Counted from the first letter of the stretch, positions 44,425-54,708 are shown. The stretch: DNA of 64,000 nt from Pseudogymnoascus destructans (GCF_001641265.1 NW_020167521.1:1736001-1800000), one strand, 5' to 3'. Notes: a model not told the origin generated them from the letters alone. Translations and numbers: made by a program.

Positions 44425-47015
44425 ATGGCTCCAGAGGTGGCCCATCAAATGCGAACCCCCCCGCCGAATACCCCGAAGGAATCATCGGAGCCTGTTGCCA
44501 CATCGACGATAAAGATGGGCTCATCGCAACCACCTGGCGGAGTTGCACATCCAGCACGTCCAGATCAGGGTGCTCCAGCGTTGGGTCAGGAACGACGAGT
44601 TATCTCGAGTGTAAGTTTCCCCTTCTATACGATATCAAACTCTAGACCACCACATTTCTGTGGTTGGTGGGGACGTGACCATGTGTTAGTGTGAGCGCTC
44701 TGCAAGGCATAATCAGGTCTTGTGCGCTCTTTTGAGGGTGGCCCGAGAACGTTTGTCGACCGTGTACGGAGTAACTTGAAACAGAAGCCGAACAATCATT
44801 TTCGTTACCTTCCTCAGCACGAATCTTCCAAAAGACAGGAAAGTCAACGCATCGCTGACAATAGTTTTCCAGGAGGCTGTTAGCTATATTAGACAAATCC
44901 AACTCGAATTTGTCGACCAGCCGGATATATATCGTACTTTTCTCCACACCTTGAAGGATTACGAGAGTCAAGTGTGAGTCTTCTAGCCAATCATGCCGAC
45001 ATCATTATCACATTTTCATACTAACACAATGGCTACCCAGAATCGGCTTTCCTGGCGTCGTTACCCGTATATCCGAATTACTTGCTGGGCATCCCAACCT
45101 TATACAAGGACTTAATATATTCTTGCCTCCCAGGTACCAAACTGAAAGCGATTCCAGCAATGACCCTAATGCCATCTGCGCCACTGGTCATCCTGCCACA
45201 GGAAACGAAAGAACTCTCATCTCGCACATCAATCCACCTAAAATGCTAGCTACCCCGCCGAATACGCCGACAGAATCATCGGAGCCTTTTGCCCCATTGA
45301 CAGTACATGAGATCGGCGCGTCAACCAGCATGCTATCAGAGCAATTGGGCATAAGAACGAAGATGGGTCCATCGCAACCACCTGGTGGAGTTGCACATCC
45401 AGCATATTTAGCTCAGGGTGCTCTAGCGTTAACTCAGAAACAACTAGATGTAAGTAGGTTTCCCCTTCATTGCGATATCAAACCCTTACCCCACCATGTA
45501 TGGTGGTGGGGACCAACGGCAATGTCTTAAATGTGTGAGCGCTCTGCAACCGTAGAATCAGGTGCTTATGTGCACTTGTGACAGAGATGGATAACGTTTG
45601 TTGACCGTTTCAACGGATTAACTTGCAACTGAAGCCGAACAATCATTATATTTCCTTCCTCGTCAGGAGTCTTGCGATAGACAGGAAAATCAACGCATTA
45701 CTGACAATAATTTCCCAGGAAGCTTATAGCTATCTTGACCAAGTCAAAGCCCAATTCGTCGACAAGCCGGATATCTATAGTACTTTTCTCCACATCTTGA
45801 AGGATTTCAAGAGTCAAGTGTGAGTCTTCTAGCTAATCATGCTGACATCATTATCACACTTTCATACTAACATAAAGCCTAACCAGAATCGACATTCCTA
45901 GCGTCATCAACCGTATATCAGATTTGTTTGCTGGACATCCGAGCCTCATACGAGGATTTAGTACATTCTGGCCTCAGGGATACGGCGCTAGCAATGATCT
46001 AAATACCATCTGCGCCACTGACTGTCCTGTCGCAAATAACGCATCAACGCCGACACAAACCGCACAAGGTGCCAGTATCAATGGTGCTGTACCTCAGCAG
46101 CCAGATGCTGCAAAAGGTGCTGAGTCATTCGACTTATCGACGATGATGGATCCATGGAGCACAAGCCTGCCGCCCCATCAAATGCTCGCTATATTAATAC
46201 AACCGCCAGAACTCACTCGGCAGAAAATAGAACTGTTCCCCCCCATCGTGGTACAGCTGTTGCAGCCCGAGGACATGCTAAATGTCTGGGCTATCGCGAC
46301 GCTGCTTGAAAATGGCACAGATGTTACACATCAGCTCGGGGGAGAACTCATTCAATCCCCCATTGGCGGAACCTTTCATTTCTCTGGGCTGACAATCCAT
46401 GAAGAAGGAGTATATTGCGTCAGGATATGCATATATCAAATGGATTTCGACTCTTGTCCCAAAGGTGTTGCTCAGATCGGGTGTGTTGATAGCAATGATA
46501 TCATTATAGCACCTCGACCTGACTTCATGGCAATCTGTCTATCCATTGGGGATGTTACAGCTGCTCAAGACTCTCCATGGGTCGCACAACCACTATTGTG
46601 TCAAACAGTGGATGCCAGCACATGCATAGACGATCACACCGGTTACTTTCCGAATTTGAAAATTCATACAAGTTCATCTATTACAAATATAAAGAAGATC
46701 GAGTATTCGAAGTATATGGTAATAAAACCAGTTTCCGATTTCATGCTGGAGACTGCAAACTTGGAGCATGGACTCTACAACTTCGGATATGGGTTGTTTC
46801 TGGATGAGCGCGGAGTATGGCTTGATGATGGGGAGATTGAACGGACTGAAGGCCTAGATGAGTCAGTCTTGCTTGGTGACGATGGGGAACTGTATCGCAA
46901 AAGGACAGATGGTGTGTTTAACGGCTTATTTGTCGGGTTGGAGAGAAGGGTGACGACAGTAGTGAATGGCGACAATAGCGTCATGTGCATTGCGCATAAT
47001 GTTTTGATTAACTGA
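44425..47015 (+). CDS. Two Sin3-type PAH domains fused to a velvet-like domain, 641 aa
   Basis: Five exons join in phase: 44425-44610, 44873-44973, 45041-45449, 45719-45819 and 45887-47015. Donors are gtaagt or gtgagt, with ctgac and ctaac branch sites. Residues 63-128 are a paired amphipathic helix domain (EAVSYIRQIQLEFVDQPDIY, then RISELLAGHPNLIQGLNIFLP). Residues 233-296 are a second (EAYSYLDQVKAQFVDKPDIY, then RISDLFAGHPSLIRGFSTFWP). In Sin3 these modules bind short helices of transcription factors. Residues about 367-470 resemble the velvet fold (ILIQPP...PPIVVQLL, FHFSGLTIHEEGVYCVRI). The usual CGFGDKDRR signature is absent and the C-terminal 170 residues are unfamiliar. A nuclear regulator linking DNA or velvet partners to co-repressor ligands is an inference. 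The PAH half is the firmest part. Confidence 0.75.
44440..45960 (+). repeat. Intragenic tandem duplication (about 810-850-bp unit) creating the two PAH domains
   Basis: Linker exon, intron, PAH exon a, intron and PAH exon b occur twice: 44440-45120 and 45255-45960. Shared markers are tcgcaaccacctgg.ggagtt, gtgagcgctctgcaa, aagccgaacaatcatt, ccaggaagcttatagctat-like exon starts and tgagtcttctagc. Introns diverged along with exons, so the duplication is old. Both copies keep open frames in my exon model. Confidence 0.85.
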
Positions 47016-47763
47016 GAGAAGAGTTCAAAAGATGAAATACATGGCTGCAGTTTGGTTATTTGCTGTTAATAAAAGCCATGCCTGGATGGCGAACCACTCC
47101 ATCTGTGCAGTCGATGAGCGAAATCAACTGCCTCCACCGATAATGCCGCGACAATTGCAACAATGGTCTCGTACCCACCCTGGGGAGCAGCTGCAGTATC
47201 ACCTCCTTCGTCACTAAAGATAAGTTGGTGGATAACAGATGAGCGTTCATTGAGTCCATCGGGTGGTGAGAGGAGGGTCCATCGGGTGGTGCAGGTGGCA
47301 CTATATCTGGTGGATCGGTGGATACGCGGACCCTCATCTGGAGGTGGATACCAAGCTTGAGACGCCAGAATAACCGTTTTTAGAGATATTAGATCTCGTT
47401 GACATCTTCAAATATTCGTAGCTTGCCATGAAATGCCAACGACAGCTTCCAATAATTTTCTAGCTATTACTATCTAAATTACAAGTGGCACAATAATTCC
47501 CTTAATTCCATGCTCAATAGACTCTATCACAACATGAGCAACGCATACTATTTTCGACAGACTTAAGTCTTTTCGCCCCGGGATAAAGAGGTACCCGCAA
47601 AGAGGCAGGCACCTGCTTTCAGGTACCTGCTATATCGAACTAGATCTCATTGAAACACTTTAAATAGCCTTGCCTGCTATAAATTGCCAGTGGCACCCTG
47701 CGACTATCTTGATCGAATTACAACTCTTCATATTACAAGAGGCATCGCATTCTCTATCCCAAC
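47016..47763. other. Intergenic region with a partial duplication of the MADS gene 5' end
   Basis: Apart from the duplication listed separately, no coding evidence. Short tandem repeats of ccatcgggtggtg occur at 47,257-47,290. Confidence 0.6.
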
Positions 47764-47780
47764 ATGTGCAACGTACAGAA
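47391..47780 (+). repeat. Imperfect direct duplication of the MADS-gene promoter and start
   Basis: 47391-47548 and 47642-47780 both begin agatctc.ttga and end caacatg.gcaacg.a.a. They share tgccatgaaatgcca/ataaattgcca and aattacaa. The second copy contains the live ATG at 47764. The first copy has an ATG at the equivalent place but reaches a stop after ten codons, so it is a decayed partial paralogue. Confidence 0.7.
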
Positions 47781-48267
47781 ACGCCAAAGCCAGAATGCAT
47801 CTCGAAGGAGAAGCACTTTGACCAACAAGGTATATGAGTATGGGAAATTATACGGCGCAGATGTTGCTTTGATCATCTATCAGAAGGGGCGTTATTACAC
47901 TTATGTATCTCCTGGTAACCCATGTTTTCCACCATCCAAGAAAGAAATCGTACGTTCATTCCTGATTTTGAAGGTATTTACTAAGTACTGGCAAGATGAA
48001 TTCGTTTCCAATCCCTATAAGTATGTTGCCACATAACGCTGACGCGAAATATCAACGGAAACGCAATGCAGAAGGTCCAGAGCAAGTTGGGTAAAGAGAA
48101 GGAATAAACAAGGTGTGGATAGTGCAACTACCACGGCGCCAAGAAGTGGGATGACGCAACCCCGGCTCAGATCTGTTCGACCCGTTGCTGATCAGAATAC
48201 GGATCTACCCGAAATAGTGCCAAATGAACCCTCACCTGCATTTTCGAGAAGGTTTCCTTACTCGTAA
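47764..48267 (+). CDS. Short MADS-box (SRF-type) protein, 150 aa
   Basis: Exon 1 47764-48020 and exon 2 48072-48267. The 51-bp intron (gtatgt, gctgac, tgcag) is phase-correct; unspliced, the frame would stop at 48036. Residues about 10-60 are a divergent MADS domain: ASRRRSTLTNKVYEYGKLYGADVALIIYQKGRYYTYVS, keeping the basic Arg cluster, the 'K..EL..L.DA.VALII' helix and the first beta strands. The rest is Arg/Ser/Pro-rich. Such short MADS proteins, lacking known partner domains, are common in accessory regions of filamentous ascomycetes; a DNA-binding regulator is inferred. It follows the PAH/velvet-like gene on the same strand. Confidence 0.75.
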
Positions 48268-48563
48268 CAGTCACGTGGAAAATTATGGCTCTCTTATACT
48301 TAATGTCACTCTCTAGCTATATTACTCTCTAGATGCCCCAGCAATACTGGTTGCAAATTACTCCGCAATGTCATGATACCGTTGCCATATTTACTATGCA
48401 CCCACGTGACTCTCAAAGGAAATGGAACTTCCTGACAATGGAACCTGCCAAACGGTAGCTCATTCCCAAAGGCGCAGAAGACACTACACTACCAACAAAA
48501 CGACGGTACAAATAACATGATGGTAATTCCCAAAGGTGCAGAAGACTCTACAGTACCTGGCAT

Positions 48564-51203
48564 TCACGGTAGCTCATTCCCATCGGTGCAGACAACCATC
48601 TTCCGTGGGTGGTAATTGTGAGACAGATCTTTGGTGGCCTTGCGTTTCAAATCAATGACTCTCTTGGTTGCCTCCGCGTGGAGATTCGCTGCAGATTCAT
48701 GCATCCTATCATCAATAGCAAGCTCGTCTTCTGCGATTAGGAGGATTGTATGTGTCCTATTATTGATGACTACCTGAAGGCATTCTGTGGGGCTCATCAT
48801 TCTCAGAAATGTGTTGAAAGCCCTGATTCCTTCCGTCATGTAATCGTTGACCAACCGTTCGATGTTAGAAGGATTCTCTGGATCGACTGCGAGTGGTGTT
48901 AGGTATTTCCAAGTATCGTCCTCCCATCTAATAAGGTCGATGTCTATCTCTCTCTCCAGTCGCTCTCTCTCCAACCTCTCCCTCTCCAGCCTCTCCTTCT
49001 CCAGCCTCTCCCTCTCCAGCCGCTCCTTCTCCAGCCTCTCCTTCTCCAGCCTCTCCTTCTCCAGCCTCTCCTTCTCCAGCCTCTCCTTCTCCAGCCTCTC
49101 CTTCTCCAGCCTCTCCTTCTCCAGCCTCTCCCTCTCCAGCCGCTCCTTCTCCAGCCTCTCCTTCTCCAGCCGCTGGGCTTCCCTTCACTTTTTTTGTTCC
49201 AGAAGCTTCCGCTTCCACCTTTCATGCTCGGCTGGCGTCGAGCTGTTCGTCGGCTGCTCTGGCTGACCACCATCACCTATTCCTCCCGCCTGGGTTTGGC
49301 TTGGATCCGCTTCTGGGACAAAAAGGCCCATGTCATCATCTGCAGGTTCTAGCGTACTAGGTGGCCGGTCCGTTCGGGACCCGACCGTGTGGTGTTGAGC
49401 ATCAGGGCCTGGGTCTCGAGGTAAATCTCCGAAGTCTGGAGCAGGGAGAGATGGAGAGCGGCCATGGCTACCACCCTGGGCAGTAGGCCTCCAGGTCGGC
49501 CAGCCAAAGAAGGCGAGATAAACTTGTTTTCGGACGAAGAAGTTCGTGATGCCTTTGCCTTGCTGCTCCCTCTCGTCGTGGAGGTGATTGATAAACCAGA
49601 ATTTCCGGTCCTCGTTGAATTTCGGCCTGAGTGGGGTGCCGCATCTATGAGCTATCCCTACCCCGGATCCCGATGTAATGAGGGGAGGATGCTCCGATGG
49701 TGGGGCTTGCTCGGCGAGTGCAGCTGGGTACTGCTGCAAATGCTTTATCCTGGGGCTGGTAAACCCCAGCTGGTCAGCCAAGTCAGCGAAGCGGCGGAGG
49801 ACGTCTCGATCTGCCATCGCTGCAGGTTGCATCACGCGGTCCTCCTTCACTGGTTCCTTTGGCATATCCGCGAAGTGCCGCATGGCATACGCAATGATCT
49901 GCCGGTACCCGAGATCGACTTGGTCTCCGCGCGTCCCCTGCCCGTACACAAAAGCACTCTCAGCAACCTGAATCTTAGCCTGGCCGTCCGTGATCCGAAC
50001 GCGGCCGTCTTGTTGATCAACAGGGGAGAATAGTTGCTTGAAGGCATGAGAGATCTGGACATTGTCGCCCGTTAGCCGCTTGACGCAGTTGGCGAGGCGC
50101 TCCAAGTACCCGATGTCTTTGAAGAAGGTCGCAAGAGATGGAATTAGGCCCTCAACGCACTCTAGACGGCTCCAGATATCGTCGCGCTCGCAGTCGTCGA
50201 AAGCGCTGAATACCTCCCCCCCACGCACTCGAATGCGGAGGAACTCCATGTCCGCTGTTGACGCTCGTGGTGCCTTCAGCTCTAAAGCCTTCACTGTGGT
50301 TTGATCGATCTTTCCCATAGCAGCCTTATTGCCACGTACTAGATCGGACCAGACCTGCTTGATGCGGCGGAGGTAGTGTAAGAGTTCCTGTAGCGCGAGA
50401 AATCAGCCAAAATCAACTAGGCCAGCACTCTCCCTACTGTATCACACTTCAGAGCCATCATTTTGTGCAGCGTAGTGATCTTCATCCCGCCCCAGAGACC
50501 TGGGATGTCGAGCAAGTCATCGAATGCCGCCGTCATTGCTTCATTACGGGTGAGCGTCAGCAGGTACTGCTGCCGCTTGCCTCGCAGGCGCGCCTTCCAC
50601 CGCATTTCAAAGCTGAAATTCCGCTGGAAATGGTAGCGCCGCATCTTATAGTAGATCTCGCCATCAGAGGGCTTCTCCTCGTTGGAGTATTCTTCGACGA
50701 GGCATGTCTTCAGGTCGACGTTCAGGTCTAGGTAGTCACATGTTAGCACGACCCGTCTTTCAGAAAGCCTTGATCTTACCTGAGAGGTACAGATCAACCG
50801 TCCACCAATCGTCCCCAGGATCGAGAAATTCGCGCCCAGCTTCGATCCTGTGCCGGCCGTGGAGACACTCAAGGTGGAAGCTGGTCGGAAATTTGAGCAG
50901 GGGATAGTCGGGCACATCATTATTAGTCAGCAAGTCGTCCGCCGTCTTCCCCAACTGCTGCATTGCGGCATCGAGGCTTTCCTGGTCGATGATCGCAGGG
51001 ACGTGATTGCAGAAAGGCAGTCGATGACATCCTTCCTTCTGAAAACAATCCACCAGGAACTCCGTTTGTCTCTTGCTGGATTTACGTGGCTGATCTTGGC
51101 AGAAAAAGAGCACGTCGAGACCGATGCGGGCGGTACCCTTATACTTCAGTCGCCGCTCCCCCTCGAGCACGGAGTCCTCGTTTTGGGCTTGAGACTGCTG
51201 CAT
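48564..51203 (-). CDS. DUF3723 protein, with an in-frame TGA and a (ERLEK)n expansion
   Basis: Exons 51203-50780, 50727-50438 and 50387 onward join in phase. Introns begin gtaaga and gtaggg and end ctacctag and gctacag. The DUF3723 hallmarks are [67 protein letters not shown] and [12 protein letters not shown]. Residue 639 is a TGA (49185-49187). The same frame is open beyond it to 48564 with [15 protein letters not shown] repeats, then [21 protein letters not shown] and [16 protein letters not shown], so the stop is premature, recoded or a sequencing error. Full length would be 845 codons. DUF3723 genes are recurrent cargo of Starship giant elements in fungi; their molecular role is unknown. 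The 15-bp coiled-coil repeat sits directly after the stop. Confidence 0.8.
48955..49172 (-). repeat. 15-bp coding repeat (ERLEK coiled coil), about 14 units
   Basis: Plus-strand unit ctctccttctccagc with C/T variants; read on the minus strand in the DUF3723 frame it gives E-R-L-E-K/R-E repeats, a highly charged single helix or coiled coil. The other frames give the spurious Gly/Glu, Trp/Arg and Ser/Leu ORFs of this interval. Confidence 0.95.
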
Positions 51204-51483
51204 ATCGAGGGCTGAAGGGAGTGGACTAGAATGGAGGCTGGAGGGAGGAAGAGGGTGGTGGGAATGAGTGTGCCCTGGGTCGTGTGGTACTTATAATACC
51301 ATCGGTGCATCTGGGCTGCTTCTAACTAGGTACCACCCAATTGCTGCTGATAGTCAAAGGCCTGTCCGCTTCTTTTTCGGCTCTACACACTCCAGGCCCT
51401 TTGTCTGTCTGACATAAATGCTCCGTTTGCCCACCTGCTGCACACCAGTCGCAGCTGCCGTCATTTACAATTGTCTACGAATA
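51204..51483. promoter_or_regulatory. Bidirectional promoter between DUF3723 and pseudokinase genes
   Basis: The two start codons face away from each other across 280 bp. This is short enough to suggest shared control; no specific motif was identified. Confidence 0.5.
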
Positions 51484-52725
51484 ATGGAGTCTCTCTCTGC
51501 CAACGACCGACTACAGTCTGCTTCAACCACTGCCGACGACCTTGAGCACAATGTTTCCGTCAAGGACAATCGTATGACGAGGATCATCTTTGGCGATGGG
51601 CCTGACCTCGACACCAACGCACGAATCGACATGCCAGAGGAGAGCGTCTCTCCTGGCTTTGCTTCGCTGATCTTGAACAAGAGAAAGGTTATGGCATCGC
51701 AGGACCACGAGCCTAAGCAACGCCGCCATATAAAAGCTTCTCTGGACAGCCGTGAGACAGCCACTAAGTCCGGTCTCAGGGACCTACAGGTCGTGAAAGC
51801 TGTCCAGAGCGGTGCCAGCGTGCTCGACTGCACAGTCCAGTTTGAATCGCCATGGGCCCGCTTCTGTGAGAAGTTCGAACTGAATCTCGGCGGATATGTC
51901 TCCATTGTAGCTGATCGATCTCCCCCGTACGATATTTTCATGGTGAAGCGCCTGAAGGGATCTGATGCCGTCCAGAGGGTCCGCATGCTACGGAGAGTAC
52001 GGCACCAGAACTTCCACAACATGGTTGACTGCTTTAGCTTTGAAGGCTCTCACTACGCCGTCTTTCAGCACCTTCCTGTCACGCTTGACAATATCGTGTA
52101 CTCGCCTCCCTACCCTACCGAGCTTGAACTGGCGGCGGCACTGGCACAGGTGCGTTCTACCAACTATGATGGGTCGACGTGCTGACTGGTACAGATTGTC
52201 AAAGGGCTCAAGTATCTGGCCTCGTGTCAGCTCGAGCATGGCTCTCTCAACTGCTCTAGCATTCTCGTCGGCACAGAAGGAGATATACAGATTGGTGAGC
52301 TAGCTGCCTGCCCCGAGTCCCCAATCTAACACTCATCAGCTGGTCAGGAATGCTGCAGTGAAATGGCACTTCCGGGTTGGGGAAGTTCGCGAGATATGGT
52401 GTCTCTAATGAGTATTACCATGAAGCTGATGCAGAAGAGCGCCTATGAGAATGGAGCCGGGGGTGCCCACGACTTGGAGCGATGGCCAGCCGACTGCAAA
52501 GCTGTCGACTTCCTGGCCAAGATCCAGGTAGCCAGGTCTTTTGACGAGCTATTAGATGTAAGCAAGTCCATCTACAAGTCGTGCTACGCCTAACCTTACT
52601 AGCATCCACTTTTACAGCTCAGCTGGAAAAAAGAAGACCTCAAATGGATGGTAGCTCTGGCGGCAGTCAGTTCTCACCGAGGCTTCCGGTACCATGAAAA
52701 GGCGCGAGATGTTTTGGAAGCATAA
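51484..52725 (+). CDS. Protein kinase-like protein lacking catalytic motifs (pseudokinase), 363 aa
   Basis: Exons 51484-52149, 52195-52294, 52340-52557 and 52618-52725 join in phase (1,092 nt). Introns have gtgcgt, gtgagc and gtaagc donors and clean CAG acceptors. An upstream in-frame ATG at 51418 is possible. The N-terminal 100 residues are variable. The kinase N-lobe is IFMVKRLKGSDAVQRVRML (strand 3 Lys) then LRRVRHQNFHNMVDCF and YAVFQHLPVTLDNIV (hinge). The catalytic loop reads LEHGSLNCSSILV where HRDLKPxNIL is expected, and DFG is replaced by AGQ. With the catalytic and metal-binding Asp residues missing it is predicted inactive as a kinase and may act as a binding or scaffold protein. 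Divergent from the DUF3723 gene. Confidence 0.75.
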
Positions 52726-53153
52726 GTTAACACACTCGTCTGATTTTGCTCTCCTTGCTAGTATGCGGTCGTGTCAGTGTTTTGTTTTTACAGCTGTATT
52801 TCAAATGTTTCTACGTGGATAAAGGTCGGCGGATTGTGCAGCGATGGAATCACTTCGAGCTTGGCACATCTTGGTATATAGGTGACAATTGATCATATAT
52901 CAGAATAACGGTTCCCAACCCTTTCATAACCGTGTCTCTGCGGACAGTTTCTATAATCTACGCCTATGAAATCCATTCCTTGTACCGCTGCAGCCACTGG
53001 AGTACCAAAGGAAGACGCGCCTAAAGTGAACTTTAGTAGTGGTAAAATAAATGAAGCTGACGAAGGAACAGGCTAGACCTTGTCTGGATCTACGGTGCTC
53101 GAAATTCTCGGTGAATCTTTGCCTTGATCGGAAGATGCATCTCGTTAGATTAA
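52726..53153. other. Spacer between pseudokinase gene and the first LTR
   Basis: 3' flank of the pseudokinase gene. Ends with the ATTAA target duplication of the first LTR. No gene seen. Confidence 0.6.
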
Positions 53154-53628
53154 TGTTACGATGGAACAAAAAGGCTGGCCAACTACAGGACAGGAAGGAG
53201 GGAGGTCGCATGAGACCGGCCCTGGTACCTGGAGGGGCAGCGGGGAATAGTAGTTCCGAAAGTATCACGTGACGGACTCGCAGGATGATGAGAAGAGTCC
53301 TAAGAGTCCAGGACTCCGAGGACTCGAGTGAGTTCCCAGGAGTCCACTAGGCACGTGATGGACTCGCAGGATGATGAGAAGAGTCCTAAGAGTCCAGGAC
53401 TCCGAGGACTCAAGTGAGTTCCCAAGAGTCCACTAGGCACGACGCCACTATATAAGTAGATAGTATTTCCTTAGATAGGAGCTTCGTGCTCAACTCAATA
53501 CAGTATTTGTTATATACTAGTAACGTGTTACTTGAAGCCTTTGTGTCTGATCCCCTGCCTCCTCTGATAAGTAAACCTTTACGCAAGAGAACCTCTGTGC
53601 CTTCTATCGTTTAGAAGTCAGCGTTACA
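53154..53628 (+). repeat. LTR copy A, 475 bp (solo-type insertion site)
   Basis: Begins TGTTACGA and ends GCGTTACA. Flanked by ATTAA on both sides (53149-53153 and 53629-53633), the 5-bp target duplication of a solo LTR. Contains two copies of an 86-bp internal repeat and a TATATAAG box. Confidence 0.92.
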
Positions 53629-53670
53629 ATTAATTATTAACTAGTAGTGTTTCCCTACCAAACAGCCGTG

Positions 53671-54145
53671 TGTTACGACGGAACAAGAAGGCTGGCCAAC
53701 TACAGGACAGGAAGGAGGGAGGTCGCATGAGACCGGCCCTGGTACCTGGAGGGGCAGCGGGGAATAGTAGTTCCGAAAGTATCACGTGACGGACTCGCAG
53801 GATGATGAGAAGAGTCCTAAGAGTCCAGGACTCCGAGGACTCGAGTGAGTTCCCAGGAGTCCACTAGGCACGTGATGGACTCGCAGGATGATGAGAAGAG
53901 TCCTAAGAGTCCAGGACTCCGAGGACTCAAGTGAGTTCCCAAGAGTCCACTAGGCACGACGCCACTATATAAGTAGATAGTATTTCCTTAGATAGGAGCT
54001 TCGTGCTCAACTCAATACAGTATTTGTTATATACTAGTAACGTGTTACTTGAAGCCTTTGTGTCTGATCCCCTGCCTCCTCTGATAAGTAAACCTTTACG
54101 CAAGAGAACCTCTGTGCCTTCTATCGTTTAGAAGTCAGCGTTACA
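53671..54145 (+). repeat. LTR copy B, 475 bp
   Basis: Nearly identical to copy A and followed by the same 42-bp spacer (attaattattaactag ... ccgtg) as copy A, so A+spacer and B+spacer form a tandem duplication. Confidence 0.92.
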
Positions 54146-54187
54146 ATTAATTATTAACTAGTAGTGTTTCCCTACCAAACAGCCGTG

Positions 54188-54662
54188 TGTTACGACGGAA
54201 CAAGAAGGCTGGCCAACTACAGGACAGGAAGGAGGGAGGTCGCATGAGACCGGCCCTGGTACCTGGAGGGGCAGCGGGGAATAGTAGTTCCGAAAGTATC
54301 ACGTGACGGACTCGCAGGATGATGAGAAGAGTCCTAAGAGTCCAGGACTCCGAGGACTCGAGTGAGTTCCCAGGAGTCCACTAGGCACGTGACGGACTCG
54401 CAGGATGATGAGAAGAGTCCTAAGAGTCCAGGACTCTGAGGACTCGAGTGAGTTCCCAAGAGTCCACTAGGCACGACGCCACTATATAAGTAGATAGTAT
54501 TTCCTTAGATAGGAGCTTCGTGCTCAACTCAATACAGTATTTGTTATATACTAGTAACGTGTTACTTGAAGCCTTTGTGTCTGATCCCCTGCCTCCTCTG
54601 ATAAGTAAACCTTTACGCAAGAGAACCTCTGTGTCTTCTATCGTTTAGAAGTCAGCGTTACA
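54188..54662 (+). repeat. 5' LTR (copy C), 475 bp
   Basis: TG...CA ends. Shares a T near its 3' end (ctctgtgtcttc) with the 3' LTR, whereas copies A and B have C there, so C and the 3' LTR are the true pair. TATATA at 54483-54488. Confidence 0.93.
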
Positions 54663-54674
54663 CTTTGAGCACCA
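54663..54674 (+). promoter_or_regulatory. Putative primer-binding site (self-priming type)
   Basis: No tRNA-type TGG start follows the LTR. Instead TTGAGCAC (54665-54672), three bases after the LTR, is complementary to GTGCTCAA at 54520-54527, about 37 bases past the LTR TATA box where the RNA would begin. This resembles the self-priming of Tf1/sushi-type elements. Eight base pairs only, so tentative. Confidence 0.4.
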
Positions 54675-54708
54675 CTTCTACGAGGTACCGGCTTACACAC
54701 AAAGCAAC

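Noticed and set aside
44820..44872. Direct reading of the PAH exon further upstream (from the aagccgaacaatcatt block)
   Set aside because: The two duplicated copies differ by one base there and would be out of frame relative to each other; the acceptors ttttccag and atttcccag downstream give the same phase in both copies.
48928..49266. Gly/Glu, Trp/Arg and Ser/Leu repeat frames
   Set aside because: Alternative readings of the 15-bp repeat; only the ERLEK frame continues into non-repeat protein on both sides.
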